Origin: Carposina sasakii
Lineage: Eukaryota; Arthropoda; Insecta; Lepidoptera; Carposinidae
Reading direction: 5' to 3'
Length of the DNA: 64,000 nucleotides
Assembly: GCA_014607495.2 (NCBI GenBank)
Contig: CP053169.1
Span: 7,874,001-7,938,000 of the forward strand
A program made the translations under genes and the position numbers. Below are positions 49,046-59,449 of the stretch, piece after piece. Position 1 is the stretch's first letter; each line of letters starts with the position of its first letter. The notes below the pieces were generated by a model that made no database searches, had not been told where the DNA came from, and was given only the letters and a program-made list of their open reading frames with translations.

Positions 49046-49247
49046 CAACCTTTCCCAAAGTGGGCGATAACGTCCCCTTATGGGCGCTGCAGGCCTAAAG
49101 GAGGGCAGTAAGAGACCTAAAAAAAATTGACGCGTTGTGTAGAGGCTTGGGGAGTTATAGTAGTTTTTATGTAGGTAAAAAAGGGTGGCGCTAAAAATAA
49201 TTTATTCTCAAAGTGGGCAGTAGACAAAATAAGTTTAGGAACCCCTG
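49046..49247. mobile_element. hAT MITE, 202 bp, perfect 8-bp TSD
   Basis: CAACCTTTCCCAAAGTGGGCG at the left and AAGTTTAGGAACCCCTG at the right are imperfect TIRs, with CAAAGTGGGCAGT subterminal. ATATAGAT flanks both sides (49038-49045 and 49248-49255) without mismatch. Confidence 0.92.
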
Positions 49248-49365
49248 ATATAGATGCATATGATATCCACCAATTAGTCCATGATGTCAATTAATATGAT
49301 CGGTGGGTATCACACGCATTCGTAGAAAAGTAGCATTGCACATCTCTGGTGGAAAGTCAGGCTTA

Positions 49366-49485
49366 TGGCGCGTTCATATCTGACGGAAGATGCGTTGAGT
49401 GTGAAAGGTTGAATGTTTTATCCATATATTTGCCTGTTCTGACGTTACGCGACGGATTTTCTGTCAGATATGAACCGACCCTTAA
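49366..49485. repeat. Inverted repeat, GTTCATATCTGAC arms
   Basis: GCGTTCATATCTGACGG at 49370 and CTGTCAGATATGAACCG near 49468 are inverted, about 85 bp apart. The open frame over it has no domain. Confidence 0.6.
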
Positions 49486-49489
49486 AGTG

Positions 49490-50375
49490 CATCTTTATCA
49501 TACATATTACATGTTACGGGTTGGTAATGCTATGAGATGGAGTAAAACTATGTTTACCCGGATGAAGCTTTTGTTACCCATGCCCATGTTACCCACTTTT
49601 GTTAAGGGTAAAAAACATAAACCGAAATCTTTACCTTAATTTTTTATCTTTACCTTTAAGGGCCGAATTTTTCAACGCCTATCTTAAGGTGGTGCTGTCT
49701 TAAGCTGAAACGGCATCAATTTATTCTTCAGAAAAAATCAGTTGTTAATAGTTATGTAGACATCTAGGTCCAAGAGCAACTGAACCTTCCGAATAACGGT
49801 CTTCCTGTACAGCTACAAAGTAGAATGATGAATCAGAACACGCTAAGGGCAAATACCATGACCTGGCAGGCACCAGCCCTGAACGTCATCGTCCGTGTTT
49901 TAAAGTGTAGAAAAGATTGGATTCATAGCTCTCCAGTTCATATTTAACTTCGAAACGGCTGTAACGATTTTAATGACATATACTTAGACCTATATTTAGA
50001 TAGTGATTCTTTGTTTTAACATTGGATTCATCATTCCAGCAATGCCTAAATAAGCCATGTAGATACGTACTCTTACTAGTTATAGCATAAGAACATTTTG
50101 TAACATTGTTATCCTTTATTTTATTACGAGTAGTGTCCACACCAATAAAACATGATTTAAATATGTTTTATGGCATGTCATTGTAATTTTTTAGTACTTG
50201 TGCAATTATTAAAGCCGTAAGCAGTGGTGCCACTCATTGAATAACTGTCCCTTATTATTCTATGGTACCAGCAAAGGATGAACTAACGAGGTAATAAACT
50301 GGAGCTGTATGTGTCGAAGTCATTTCTACTTGGCAGTTTAGTAATACGGCGTATTATACGATATTCCTTCGAGAT
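49490..50375. other. Intergenic; a family F-like fragment inside
   Basis: AAGGGCCGAATTTTTCAACGC with CTTATTCTTCAG-like text at 49660-49735 resembles the left half of family F. Otherwise nothing is seen. Confidence 0.4.
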
Positions 50376-50377
50376 AT

Positions 50378-50555
50378 GTATGATGCTGATGCAGATTTTA
50401 CTAAAATACATCACCTGCACCTCCGTCCGTGCATGTCGTAAGGGTCGTCTAACGAACTCGGGCCGCGTATTCTCAGGCGATTCTTCAGGCTTTATATCTG
50501 CCCCTGCTATGCTAAACGTGCCTATTGGATCACCGTTATGATCCTACCGTTAAAA
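50378..50555 (+). repeat. Family E copy
   Basis: GATGCTGATGCAGATTTTACT to GATCACCGTTATGATCCTACC, with an internal deletion near GCGATTCTTCAGG. Confidence 0.7.
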
Positions 50556-50559
50556 AAGA

Positions 50560-51000
50560 CCGCATGTTTGAATTCGCGGTTTAAATGACACTGGTGAAAT
50601 CCAGAGATCTTCGTTCCAATAACGTTTTATACACCATAGAGTGTTATTAAGCGCAAACCACGTATCTCACCAACCTTGGCGAAGAGTAACGTCCTACGTT
50701 TGATGAATACGTAACAATTAAACAGCTGACAAGCGTTTATTGTGCCACCATCTTAAATCACTTCGTGTGGCGCTAGTTTCAACGTTATATGTTTCACTGC
50801 AAGTAAAAAACTCAGTCCTGATGTTCACCGTTTCTTTAAAGACTTGGTTTGAATAAAACAATAATTATTGTCAAGTTCAATACCTAAATGCTTTATTTCA
50901 TGAGCACGCGATTTCCTTAGCTTTGTGTAGAGGTGGTTGTAATATTTTTAAGATATTGGACAATGGAATCTGCAGAACTGAGTCGTTTACAGTTATTTTT
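50560..51000. other. Intergenic, no gene seen
   Basis: Nothing recognised. Confidence 0.35.
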
Positions 51001-51004
51001 CCAC

Positions 51005-51172
51005 GGTATAAGGAGAAAACTCATGGGCGTTCTCTCAGGCTAGGAACTGGCAACTTCTCACTGATCACTTACATCTATCTCCACTGTGCTAACGTGGATG
51101 GAGATCTCATTTATGTTAATTAAGCTCTGGCTACTATATTTCAGGATCACAGCTGTGTGTATACGTATATAC
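51005..51172 (+). repeat. Family E, 3' part
   Basis: GGGCGTTCTCTCAGGCTAGGA through GTGCTAACGTGGATGGAGATC to GTGTGTATACGTATATACAGG. Confidence 0.65.
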
Positions 51173-51489
51173 AGGATGTTTTTTCGTTGTCACCCTTAAC
51201 GAAGGGTACGTACACTATGCATCAAATAAAGTAAGTTCATGCCAAAAAAATGCTGGGAAACGATATAAGTACTGCAACTTGAGCATTTCAAATTACAGAT
51301 TAAAGTTATTCTTTAAGTCGAATCGTCCGGTATTTCTGTTTACCCTATTAGGCAAAATTACATGATGTAGGTAAGTATGTTTCTAATATAACTTAATGCC
51401 AATAGTAATTATCAATATTTATAAGATCCAACTAATGTCAATTAAAGGTAAATGAGCAAGACATAGAAGAAATTAATGAAATAGACAGG

Positions 51490-51625
51490 TACGGCAGCAG
51501 AATCTCCTGCCGTGCATGTCATAAGAGTCGACTAAAGAACTTGGGCATTCTCTCAGGCGATAAGCTAGCAACTTGTCACTCCATTACTTGCCATCTATAG
51601 AGCCATGTGTATAATGCATGTGTTT
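51490..51625 (+). repeat. Family E, middle part
   Basis: CTCCTGCCGTGCATGTCATAA and CGATAAGCTAGCAACTTGTCA, then a jump to AGCCATGTGTATAATGCATG. Its right end is about 110 bp from the second CRAL-TRIO stop codon. Confidence 0.65.
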
Positions 51626-51733
51626 GTATGGACAATGTAGAGTCAAGTCGTATGATGCGAGAATTGAGCCCCAGCTATAGACGTGTAATGGACATTTAAC
51701 ACATTATGTTTTCACTTATCTAGTGAATTAATT

Positions 51734-54700
51734 CTAATCGATAGAGAGCTGTCTAAAAGTGCCTTCAACGCCGAACAATTCATCGTAGTTGGTCGGCTTG
51801 CCGGGTCGTAGGGCTTCGTTGGCTTTCACTGACTCTTGAGCGGTGAACCAGTCCTTGTACTCCTTTAGTTTTTCTACCCAAGCATCTGTAAAATGAATAA
51901 CAATTTTAATTGTATCGGGCGTTACTATTTAGTAAGATTACCTCTTACCACGTTGGGACTTAATAGGCTAACTGATGAAAAGTGGGTGTGTGATTTGCAC
52001 ACTTCTGCCCAACCTCTTTTGGGAACTACACATACACGGACAGAAACAACATAGAACAAGACAATAGAAATAGGGTAGAAACAGTTACAAATCAAAAGTA
52101 GTAGGTAGACAGGTAGAAGCAGAAATTTAAATAAGACCAATAAGAAGATCTATGTGCCCTATTTGGAGCCCGGCAGTCACGTCGTCCCGTGTAGGTGCAA
52201 ACTCCAAACAGGTCCCCTTACAGCTGGATGCTGCTAAGACAAGATAGGCGTGCCTACCTTGCAAGCAGCGCTGGTTTTCAAAAGGGACCAATGTATGTAT
52301 GTTACTATTCGGGATTGCCAACCACCAGACCCCCATAGGACCTTCAGGGAGCATCTTTATAACAGTTTACTATTATTATATTATTACGACCGTATTTCGA
52401 TCATGGCGGTCAAACTCAACGGAGATTAACCAACTGCGCAGGACAAATTATAGTTAACAAGTGTGCGCAAACATGGGTGCACTCTCTATTCTCACTCTCA
52501 TAGTAAGATGGGAAAGCCGACACGACCAGAGAGATCAGGCGCAGGGCCAGCGGTTTTGCTTTTAAAAAGTTAGCAATGAACTTACTGTGGATATCAGCTA
52601 TGGATCCAGCATCGCCACCGTACTCCTCCGGGAGCATCTCCCGAGGAACATACGGATACAGTGTACTCAACTCCGTGTGAATGAATATCTATGACAACAT
52701 AATTATTCTATAAGTGATGATTATACTAAGCATACTACTGATGATGATGATGATGATCTCCGACCGTATTTCGGCCAAGGCGACCAACCTCTACGGAGAT
52801 TGGCCAGGTATGCAGGAGATATTATAGTGCACAAGTGTGTGCGCAAACACAGTTGCACTCTCTATTCCGTTACTCTCACAGTCCGATGGTACGGAAAGTC
52901 GACACGACCGGAGAGAGATCAGGCGCAGGACCAACGGTTTTACGTGCTTTCCGAGGCACGAGAAGCATACTACTATTGCCTTTACAAATAGGTCTCCTTA
53001 GAGTTTTATTCATCTGTATTCTAAATGTCTTATGTCTCTGATGATGAGCCTCTCTTATCTCAGAAGATAGCAACTGACACTGATTATTTATATACCCTGC
53101 TATACTAAACGTGGCTCTAGGATATCATTCCTGATAGCGCATTACTGTTAAGGGTTACCCACCCTATTGTGGGAACTCATTCGTATGTATATGTTTTTTC
53201 TTATAATGGCCAATTAATAATTTTGGAGATCCAGACAATTTTTGCAAATCGTAGAATTATCAACCTCTAAAAAACTCTTATTCTTACTTACTCTGTTCTT
53301 TATTTTGTCAGTGAGGAAGGGCTTGCAAAGGTTGACGAACGCTTCTATGAAGGACGATGCGTTCACTACATGCACCTCTTTCAGCTTCACAGGATATGCT
53401 TCCTGAAATTATTATGATAGATAGAAATATGAAAGCCCAAAGGGTTGTTTTTTTTTTACAATTAGCTAGGCAAGCATTTGACTGCCATCGCGCTTGATGT
53501 TAAGCAAGATGCGGCCTAGGGTGATACATTATTTGCCTATAAAGTGCCTATTCGTACGTACGTAAGAGTCGACTAAGAAATTTGGGCATTCTCTCAAGCG
53601 ATGAGCTAGTACCTTGTCACGGAGTATTAACATCTGTCCCCGCTGTCCTCGCTATGCTAATCGCTGGTGGCTGTGGAACCTCCTTTAAGAGCCTGCAATT
53701 CTGGCTTTATTTTAATAACCAAGCAATAATTTTGGAAAAAAATATTTGCAGTTCGTAGAATTAATCCTCAAGTAATCCACAGCGGTATTGTAAGGTATCC
53801 TATTTGAAGAAATAAATTACCTGAATACAAGTTAGGAACTTCCTCAGGCCAGTAATGGAGACCTTGCCAAGATGGCTCGGCGCAAGGATAGAAGCATCAA
53901 GGATGTAGATATCACCAGCGACTCCTTCCACTTCCTCCTTTAGCCTTACGTCTCCGACCATCATGGCGAACTTATACGCGTCGGTTAGGTGCTGTGGTTC
54001 TAATCTTTTGTCGATACCTGGAAATGATTGGATTAATGAATTTTATGAAATTGATCGAGTGGACGTAACAAATCGAGGGAGTTCACACATAGTAACAACT
54101 AGTGGACGCCAGCGACTCCGTCCGCGTGGACTACAGAAAAAAAAATGTCGAAATTATCCGGGATAAAAACATTTTCCCGTAAAAAGTAGCCTATATGTTA
54201 AGTGGGATCTGTTACAATATATTACTGAAAACTGCATGGAAATCGGTTCAGCCGTTTCTGAGATTAGCGTGCACAAACGCACAGACAAACTTCAAAAATC
54301 ATCTTTTGGATACTACTGCGTTGATAAAGGTCTCCTGTAATATTTTTTCTCATATATCTTCCATGTACAGACAGCGATCCGTTACATTTTTATTATATGT
54401 ATAGAAGATCACCATCGCTAATTAGTGGAAGTAATGGACGTTAATGGAAAATGATATTACATTCTCTAAGTATCCTAATATGAGTTTATGATCCTCGAAT
54501 ATAGCAACTACTAACAGTGAATGTGTCAATATGTTCACACCTAGCTACTTTATTAGGTATATGTGAAGACTTGGATTAAACTAGCATAGTACATAGTAGA
54601 TGAATCACAATATAAAGTTTTAGTTACCTCTGCATATTGTGACACGGCGACCATTTGGTGTGAGGCCAGGTAGTGGCGATCCTTGTCTGAAATGGAATAC

Positions 54701-56269
54701 AAAGTTGTTCAGATTAGACAACTGATCACATGCATCGAAAGCCAATGTGTGCTTATTTTAAACAACGTCTTACACCCATAGGTCATTCTTAAACTTTATG
54801 CACATGTAAGCATTGAAAAATAACTTTTATCTAAAAAAGTACTACAATATCCGAACGCATTGTAACATTGGTGACATTGAAAATGATCACTTACCCTCTT
54901 TTACACAGATTAGCCAATTCCGGACTAGTGATGTCCCTATTGGTGAAGAACTCGGGGCAGGCTGTTCTCATCGTGAAGTACATGTCCAGCTTCCTCTTGC
55001 ATTTCTCCAGGGAGAAGCTGCATCCTCGGAGGAAAGTCATGAGCCTGGCGTCATCTGAGTAATTATGTACAATTTACGTTATTAAGAAATTGTGTATCGT
55101 TTGCATAAATTATATTTATTTATTGATAAGAGGTAGGTACAGTTCTTATAGCTAATGCCCTGCAAAACTGTTTTGACAGTTTGATTTCAGGAATGGATTA
55201 TCACTGGTTTATGTCACTACCATCAGTGCTCTCGACTTGGTACCAAGATCTCGATGGTGGGTACTTCATTCTTCGTGATCTCTGCCTACTTCTCCGGGGA
55301 AGAGGCGTGATTTTATACAGGGTGTAACAGAAAGGGTATGTTAAGCGAAAAGCTATGTAAGTAGCCCATTGTAGAGGCCCTATTTCCAAAATTTGAGACT
55401 CGAGATCACATGTTTATTTTTTAAGATTGTATGAACAATCCTGAGTTGTTTCGGAATTCTCCATACTAATCTCCATACTGTCTGAAATTTTGTTGGTAGG
55501 TTCTTTTTAGTGGGCTATTTACATAGCTCTTCGATTAACATACCCCTTTCGTTACACCTTGTATACCAATGCATGTAGGTATTAACATTATACGATTTGG
55601 CATGTAAGTCTTGTTAATATAGTTAAATAGAAAAACAGTATCTGTGTGTACTACGGACCGACATGACGTCGTAATCGTAAAACCTGCCAGTGTTTTCAAT
55701 AAAGTAAGTCACCATTGATATCAAATTGCTATGTTATTTTTAGAGGCACCTGAGAATTTTTATTAAAAAAACTTTGACGATTCTTAGCCGGTAAATGCTT
55801 CAAATATCATATATCATTCAGCCATAACCATAGAGCCATCTGCCAAAAACGAATGAAGCTAGCATGTGTATACCATACTAAAAAATCCAATTTTTTCAAA
55901 GAAGCCCTCGAAGTCGCTCTAGTTACCTACGTGGACGTGCAAGCATACATTTTTTTAAGTCACTGTGGTTACGTGGGCGGTCAAGTGGTTATACTTATGT
56001 GCATGGTGCTCAAGAAAACAGCGATAAGTTTAATTGTTATACTATAGTTTTATGTTTTTAACTAATAGTGAGCTTAATCATGCCCTAAGTGGCACTGTAT
56101 AATATAACAATGAGGTCTTACCGAATTCATCAGGCAGATGAGGCTGCTGCTTCAGCCAGCTCTTGATGATGGCCACCGACTGGTCCCTGGTGGCCACATC
56201 CTCGTTCAGCTCCACTCGGATCTTCTTCCACATCTCCCCTGAGGGCTGCACGAGAGTTGCCACCGACAT
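51734..56269 (-). CDS. CRAL-TRIO domain lipid-transfer protein, paralog, complete
   Basis: Seven exons on the minus strand: 56269-56122, 55054-54895, 54686-54628, 54017-53821, 53402-53292, 52688-52586, 51885-51734 (stop TAG). Exons 3 to 7 have exactly the same lengths (59, 197, 111, 103, 152) and phases as the paralog at 25374-34472; exons 1 and 2 differ by six and three bases. Product 309 aa. ATG 56269 opens MSVATLVQPSGEMWKKIR; there is no signal peptide. Landmarks are DVATRDQSVAII, MTFLRGCSFSLEKCK, VTICRG, VGDVRLKEE, GVAGDIYILD, YPVKLKEVHVVN, LPEEYGG at residues 244-250 and RPGKPTNYDELFGVEGTFRQL. Expected to be a cytosolic carrier of a small hydrophobic ligand. Introns are much shorter than in the paralog (largest about 1.1 kb). 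Exon 2 is nearly identical to the paralog while exon 4 is only about half identical in protein, so evolution has been patchy. Confidence 0.96.
52383..52560 (-). repeat. Old SINE family A copy beside exon 6
   Basis: ACGACCGTATTTCGATCATGG, AACAAGTGTGCGCAAACATGG and GCCGACACGACCAGAGAGATC match the family with many changes. It ends within 30 bp of the exon-6 donor at 52586. Confidence 0.75.
52741..52965 (-). repeat. Young SINE family A copy, headless
   Basis: A (GAT)n tail at 52741-52755, then CTCCGACCGTATTTCGGCCAA to TTTCCGAGGCACGAG. It is very close in sequence to 35038-35250. Confidence 0.85.
53040..53195 (+). repeat. Decayed family E, 3' part
   Basis: CCTGCTATACTAAACGTGGCT and a GGGTTACCCACCC variant of the CTGGCTACCCC block. 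Confidence 0.55.
53558..53720 (+). repeat. Family E copy in CRAL-TRIO paralog intron
   Basis: GTACGTAAGAGTCGACTAAGA, CGATGAGCTAGTACCTTGTCA and GAGCCTGCAATTCTGGC. Confidence 0.7.
54098..54385 (+). repeat. Family H, near full
   Basis: AGTGGACGCCAGCGACTCCGT to ATGTACAGACAGCGATCCGTT, in the intron between exons 4 and 3. Confidence 0.85.
55316..55563. repeat. Palindromic MITE, 248-bp version
   Basis: TACAGGGTGTAACAGAAAGGG at the left, TTCGTTACACCTTGTA at the right. Shorter than the three 264-bp copies because of an internal loss near 55480. It lies in intron 1 of the second CRAL-TRIO gene. Confidence 0.88.
55565..56090. other. CRAL-TRIO paralog intron 1, rest
   Basis: Nothing recognised. Confidence 0.35.
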
Positions 56270-56379
56270 TCTGGAGCTGATTTGTTTTTTTTTTGTTTCC
56301 AAAAGTTCTATTTGCTTTTCCTAATTGGAACCCTGGGTCACCTCCCAAAGACGATGTATTTTAAGAACGTTTATACAGA

Positions 56380-56590
56380 CTCTACATCTCCTTCCGTGCA
56401 TGTAGTAAGAGTCTACCGAAGAACTCAGAGGCGAACTCTTTGGCTATGAGCCGGCGACTTGTCGCTGACCTTTTACTTACATCTGGCCTTGCTGTGCCAA
56501 GCTGGCCTTTAGGATCCCCTTCGTGATTTTGCAGTTCTGACTTCTCCATTTGGGACCCTGATATATTCTAGTGAAGTATTAGCACAGCAC
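56380..56590 (+). repeat. Family E copy just upstream of CRAL-TRIO paralog
   Basis: ATCTCCTTCCGTGCATGTAGT to TGACTTCTCCATTTGGGACCC, starting about 110 bp from the gene's start codon on its promoter side. Confidence 0.7.
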
Positions 56591-56647
56591 AATATTAAAA
56601 AGTATAAAAGTTGATTATCATGATAAATAAAAAAAACTTGGGTTTTA

Positions 56648-56919
56648 TCAAATACAAGAAAAACCGTGTTAGTGAACTCTCATGATGTATGATGCAGTTA
56701 AAAGTTTTGAGTTTTGGGGCGTATCGGTCCGCTCGTGTTTCGGTCTGCGGACCGAAACGCCTAACAATGCCTTCTGAATGGGTCTATTTGTCCCGCGGGA
56801 CGAATCACGAACACGAAGACCGAAACACGAGCAGACCGAAACGCCCCAAAACTCAAAAACTTTTAACTGCATCATACATCATGAGAGTTCACTAACACGG
56901 TTTTTCTTGTATTTGATGT
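56648..56919. repeat. Long-arm foldback MITE (272 bp)
   Basis: The left arm begins ATCAAATACAAGAAAAACCGT and contains GTTAGTGAACTCTCATGATG; the right arm ends ACGGTTTTTCTTGTATTTGAT. The arms extend inward through AGTTTTGGGGCGT / CGCCCCAAAACT. Nested open frames on both strands are products of the palindrome. Confidence 0.9.
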
Positions 56920-57410
56920 TTGGTTGGATATTACATTTAAACTGGTTGGTTTCAATGTTTTCTTCTATCTATTCCAAATATTTTTTTAGTCCACAGGATG
57001 TGACAACTTAAGTTCCTGTGTCCCCCAGATCGGGCAGAGGGCCTCCACAGTTCACTGTCACAGTCTACACTATATTTTTAAAACAACACATTGATGACTC
57101 ACGTCAGGTAGAAGTATAGTATGTATTAAGCGGTCGGTCATATTTACTAACAGATAAGGTTAACCGAATCAGTTCAAGTTACATGGAATCGATAATGTTC
57201 GATAAGATAACTTTGTGATAATAATGCAAATAGATCAATAACCGAGTATGAGAGGAGCAAAAAACCTGTATGTAGATAGGTATTTTTATTTGTAACGTAA
57301 TTTAATTCGGTGTGAAGATGTTATGACACTTACCATATTTATAGGTAGGTACGATTTATTTGAAAAAAAAAACAATCTTATTCCTTTACATTTCATAATC
57401 TACTGATCCT

Positions 57411-57510
57411 GTACTGATGCGGGGCTTCACTAGAATACATCAGCTGCATCTACCGTACTTGTCGTAGGAGTTTACTAATGAACCCAGGGTAAAGAACACA
57501 GCTGTGTGTT
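57411..57510 (+). repeat. Family E, 5' half
   Basis: ACTGATGCGGGGCTTCACTAG to GAACCCAGGG, then ACACAGCTGTGTGTTCATA after a deletion. Confidence 0.7.
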
Positions 57511-57514
57511 CATA

Positions 57515-57955
57515 ATACTAGAGATCATAAAGAATCTCGGATTTTTAATATTCCAAATTTGAAATTTTGTATGAAAACAATGGACCATTTAATCTCAAAT
57601 ATCCAAAAAATCTCTGGAGATCGGTTATTAACCCTTAGTAGCCTGATTTACGAAAGTGTTTTTTTTAAATATATTATTGTGTTTGCTTGAGGGTCTAGAT
57701 GAAGGGAAAAATAGCTAAAAAAATCACAATGATTTTTAATTTCGTTGGAAAGAATATTATACAACAGTAAAATACGAACAGCCAACCTATAAAAAAAAAC
57801 TAATAGTAATGTGAACATTCGGTTTAAAAGATTGGTATCAAAATTGAAACTATAGGTTATTAAGGGTTAAAATTGGCTGTAGGTGACGTGACCGCCCTTT
57901 GTTAATTTTGACATAGGTGTATTATTTGAACATGATACTTACATGTAGTTTATCA
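57515..57955. other. Intergenic, no gene seen
   Basis: Possible unrecognised repeat (AACCCTTAGTAGCCTG with AAGGGTTAAAATTGG later), but the ends are not clear. Confidence 0.35.
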
Positions 57956-57959
57956 CACT

Positions 57960-58096
57960 TAGGGTCGATTTTTCCTAAAGTCCGTTAGCCCTTCTAAAGC
58001 ATTTGATGTTGTCTTTCTCAAAAACTTGATTAAGATAAAGGCAAAATCAACTAATATCCTTCAGATAGGCTATAAGACTATTAAAAAATCGACTTC
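57960..58096. repeat. Foldback MITE family F
   Basis: TTAGGGTCGATTTTTCCTAAA at the left and TTAAAAAATCGACTT at the right, with GATGTTGTCTTTCTCAAAAAC / GATAAAGGCAAAATCAAC inside. Confidence 0.65.
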
Positions 58097-58099
58097 TAA

Positions 58100-58955
58100 A
58101 ACTACTTGGTCATTTGATAGTGACCTTGACTTACCTATGAGTATAGTATATATGTACTTAAATAATCACTTCTTTCCTAATATCTCAAGATGTTAGGCAA
58201 GCTTTGCGCGTTTTGATCTGTCCGAACAAGGTTGGGCTGTGAACTTGTATGTGAGGTGTCGCAATGACTTATAATTATACATGGCGAGGTAAGACATAGA
58301 ATATGCCATTATAATAATAAAGATGACAGTAAGTTAATTGAAAATAATTGCCATTATCATTATTAATTACCGTGTAAGTTTGTCCGTAAAGTTGGCTTTT
58401 CACTATGGGATGTAATGTACATCTTGAGATGTAAAAATGTATTGCTCGTCATACATTTTGTACGAGACCATTTACACTGTGTAATATAATATTATTTCTT
58501 TATGATTTCCTCACTTACTTTATACAATGATAGTTTAAATTTATAATTTTCTATTTATTCTTGTTTGATCCATGAAATGAAATTCATCTACTTATTATGT
58601 CGTGTAGTGTTTACACAGGAAAATATTGGATCTAGTTACGTTACCTGAATAAGTCAGTAATTCAAATTGTAAAAAATAAAGTTTCCTACTGGTGGCATAT
58701 CATAACTGATTAGTTTGTGATGTACATACAGAACTTCATGTGGCACAGCCTATACCTACGCATAAGCGACGTAAAAATCCCAACTTTTCTAATATATAAA
58801 TAAACATCTATCACCTACAATCACTTGCGATAGAAATATGCTACGTTGAACTATTTGACACACCTAAAATTATTAAGATGGACCGGCTTGAAATACGTAG
58901 GTATATGTTAATATAAACGTATAGATTTTAATAGATACATAGACTTAATAGAACT
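58100..58955. other. Intergenic, A+T-rich, no gene seen
   Basis: No domain or repeat recognised. Confidence 0.4.
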
Positions 58956-59019
58956 CAAAATTCATGCCCTACCAATCAATTCTATCATGTACACCATAGG
59001 TAACTTTAAATAAACTCAC

Positions 59020-59110
59020 TTTCTAAACCAACAGTTCACTAGACCACTCCACCGACACTTGCTCTTGACTGCTGGCGGCTGACTGAACGTCTGCAGACAT
59101 ATTAGGCAAT
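59020..59110 (-). promoter_or_regulatory. Possible non-coding first exon / promoter of CRAL-TRIO paralog
   Basis: On the minus strand a GC-richer stretch with a TTCAGTC initiator-like motif (about 59086) is followed by an unusually good donor, AAA/GTGAGTTT, at 59020/59019. It is 2.75 kb upstream of the gene's ATG on the same strand. An in-frame short ORF inside ends before the donor, so it would be 5' UTR. No transcript evidence is available; the acceptor near the ATG is weak. Confidence 0.25.
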
Positions 59111-59329
59111 ACCTGATCTGCTGGGCGCTTGCGCAGACCTTGAGATAAAGCTCGGTTCATATTTGAGCGGTGTTAGAAGTGCAAAGGTTGGAGGAGATTG
59201 ACGCTTGTTCTGGTTGAAGTTTGAGTTGAATGTACGGAATTTTTTTTTGTAGTACCCAGTGTATAGGTAATGGAAATTTGTATTTACCTATGTTTATTTC
59301 TTTATATCTCTGGCCAGATGGACCGATGA

Positions 59330-59442
59330 CTTAAAGAGGGCGGCTGGCTGTGACTGGATGGCAAAAACGGGAGATCGAGCCGTGTGGCGTACTTTGGGGG
59401 AGGCCTACGTCCAGCAGTGGACTGCAATAGGCTGACGATGAC
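59330..59442 (+). pseudogene. RTE LINE, extreme C-terminus and tail
   Basis: Frame text WTDDLKRAAG, WMAKTGDRAVW, LGEAYVQQWTAIG followed by TGA and (GACGAT)-type repeats. This is the usual end of RTE-clade proteins. The last 40 bases are shared with SINE family B. Confidence 0.85.
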
Positions 59443-59449
59443 GATGATT

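Noticed and set aside
49349..49639. 96-residue plus-strand protein
   Set aside because: It covers an inverted repeat (49366-49485), has no family motif, and no splice or start context supports it.
56669..57011. Several short proteins on both strands
   Set aside because: Sense and antisense frames have near-identical ends because they lie in the foldback at 56648-56919.
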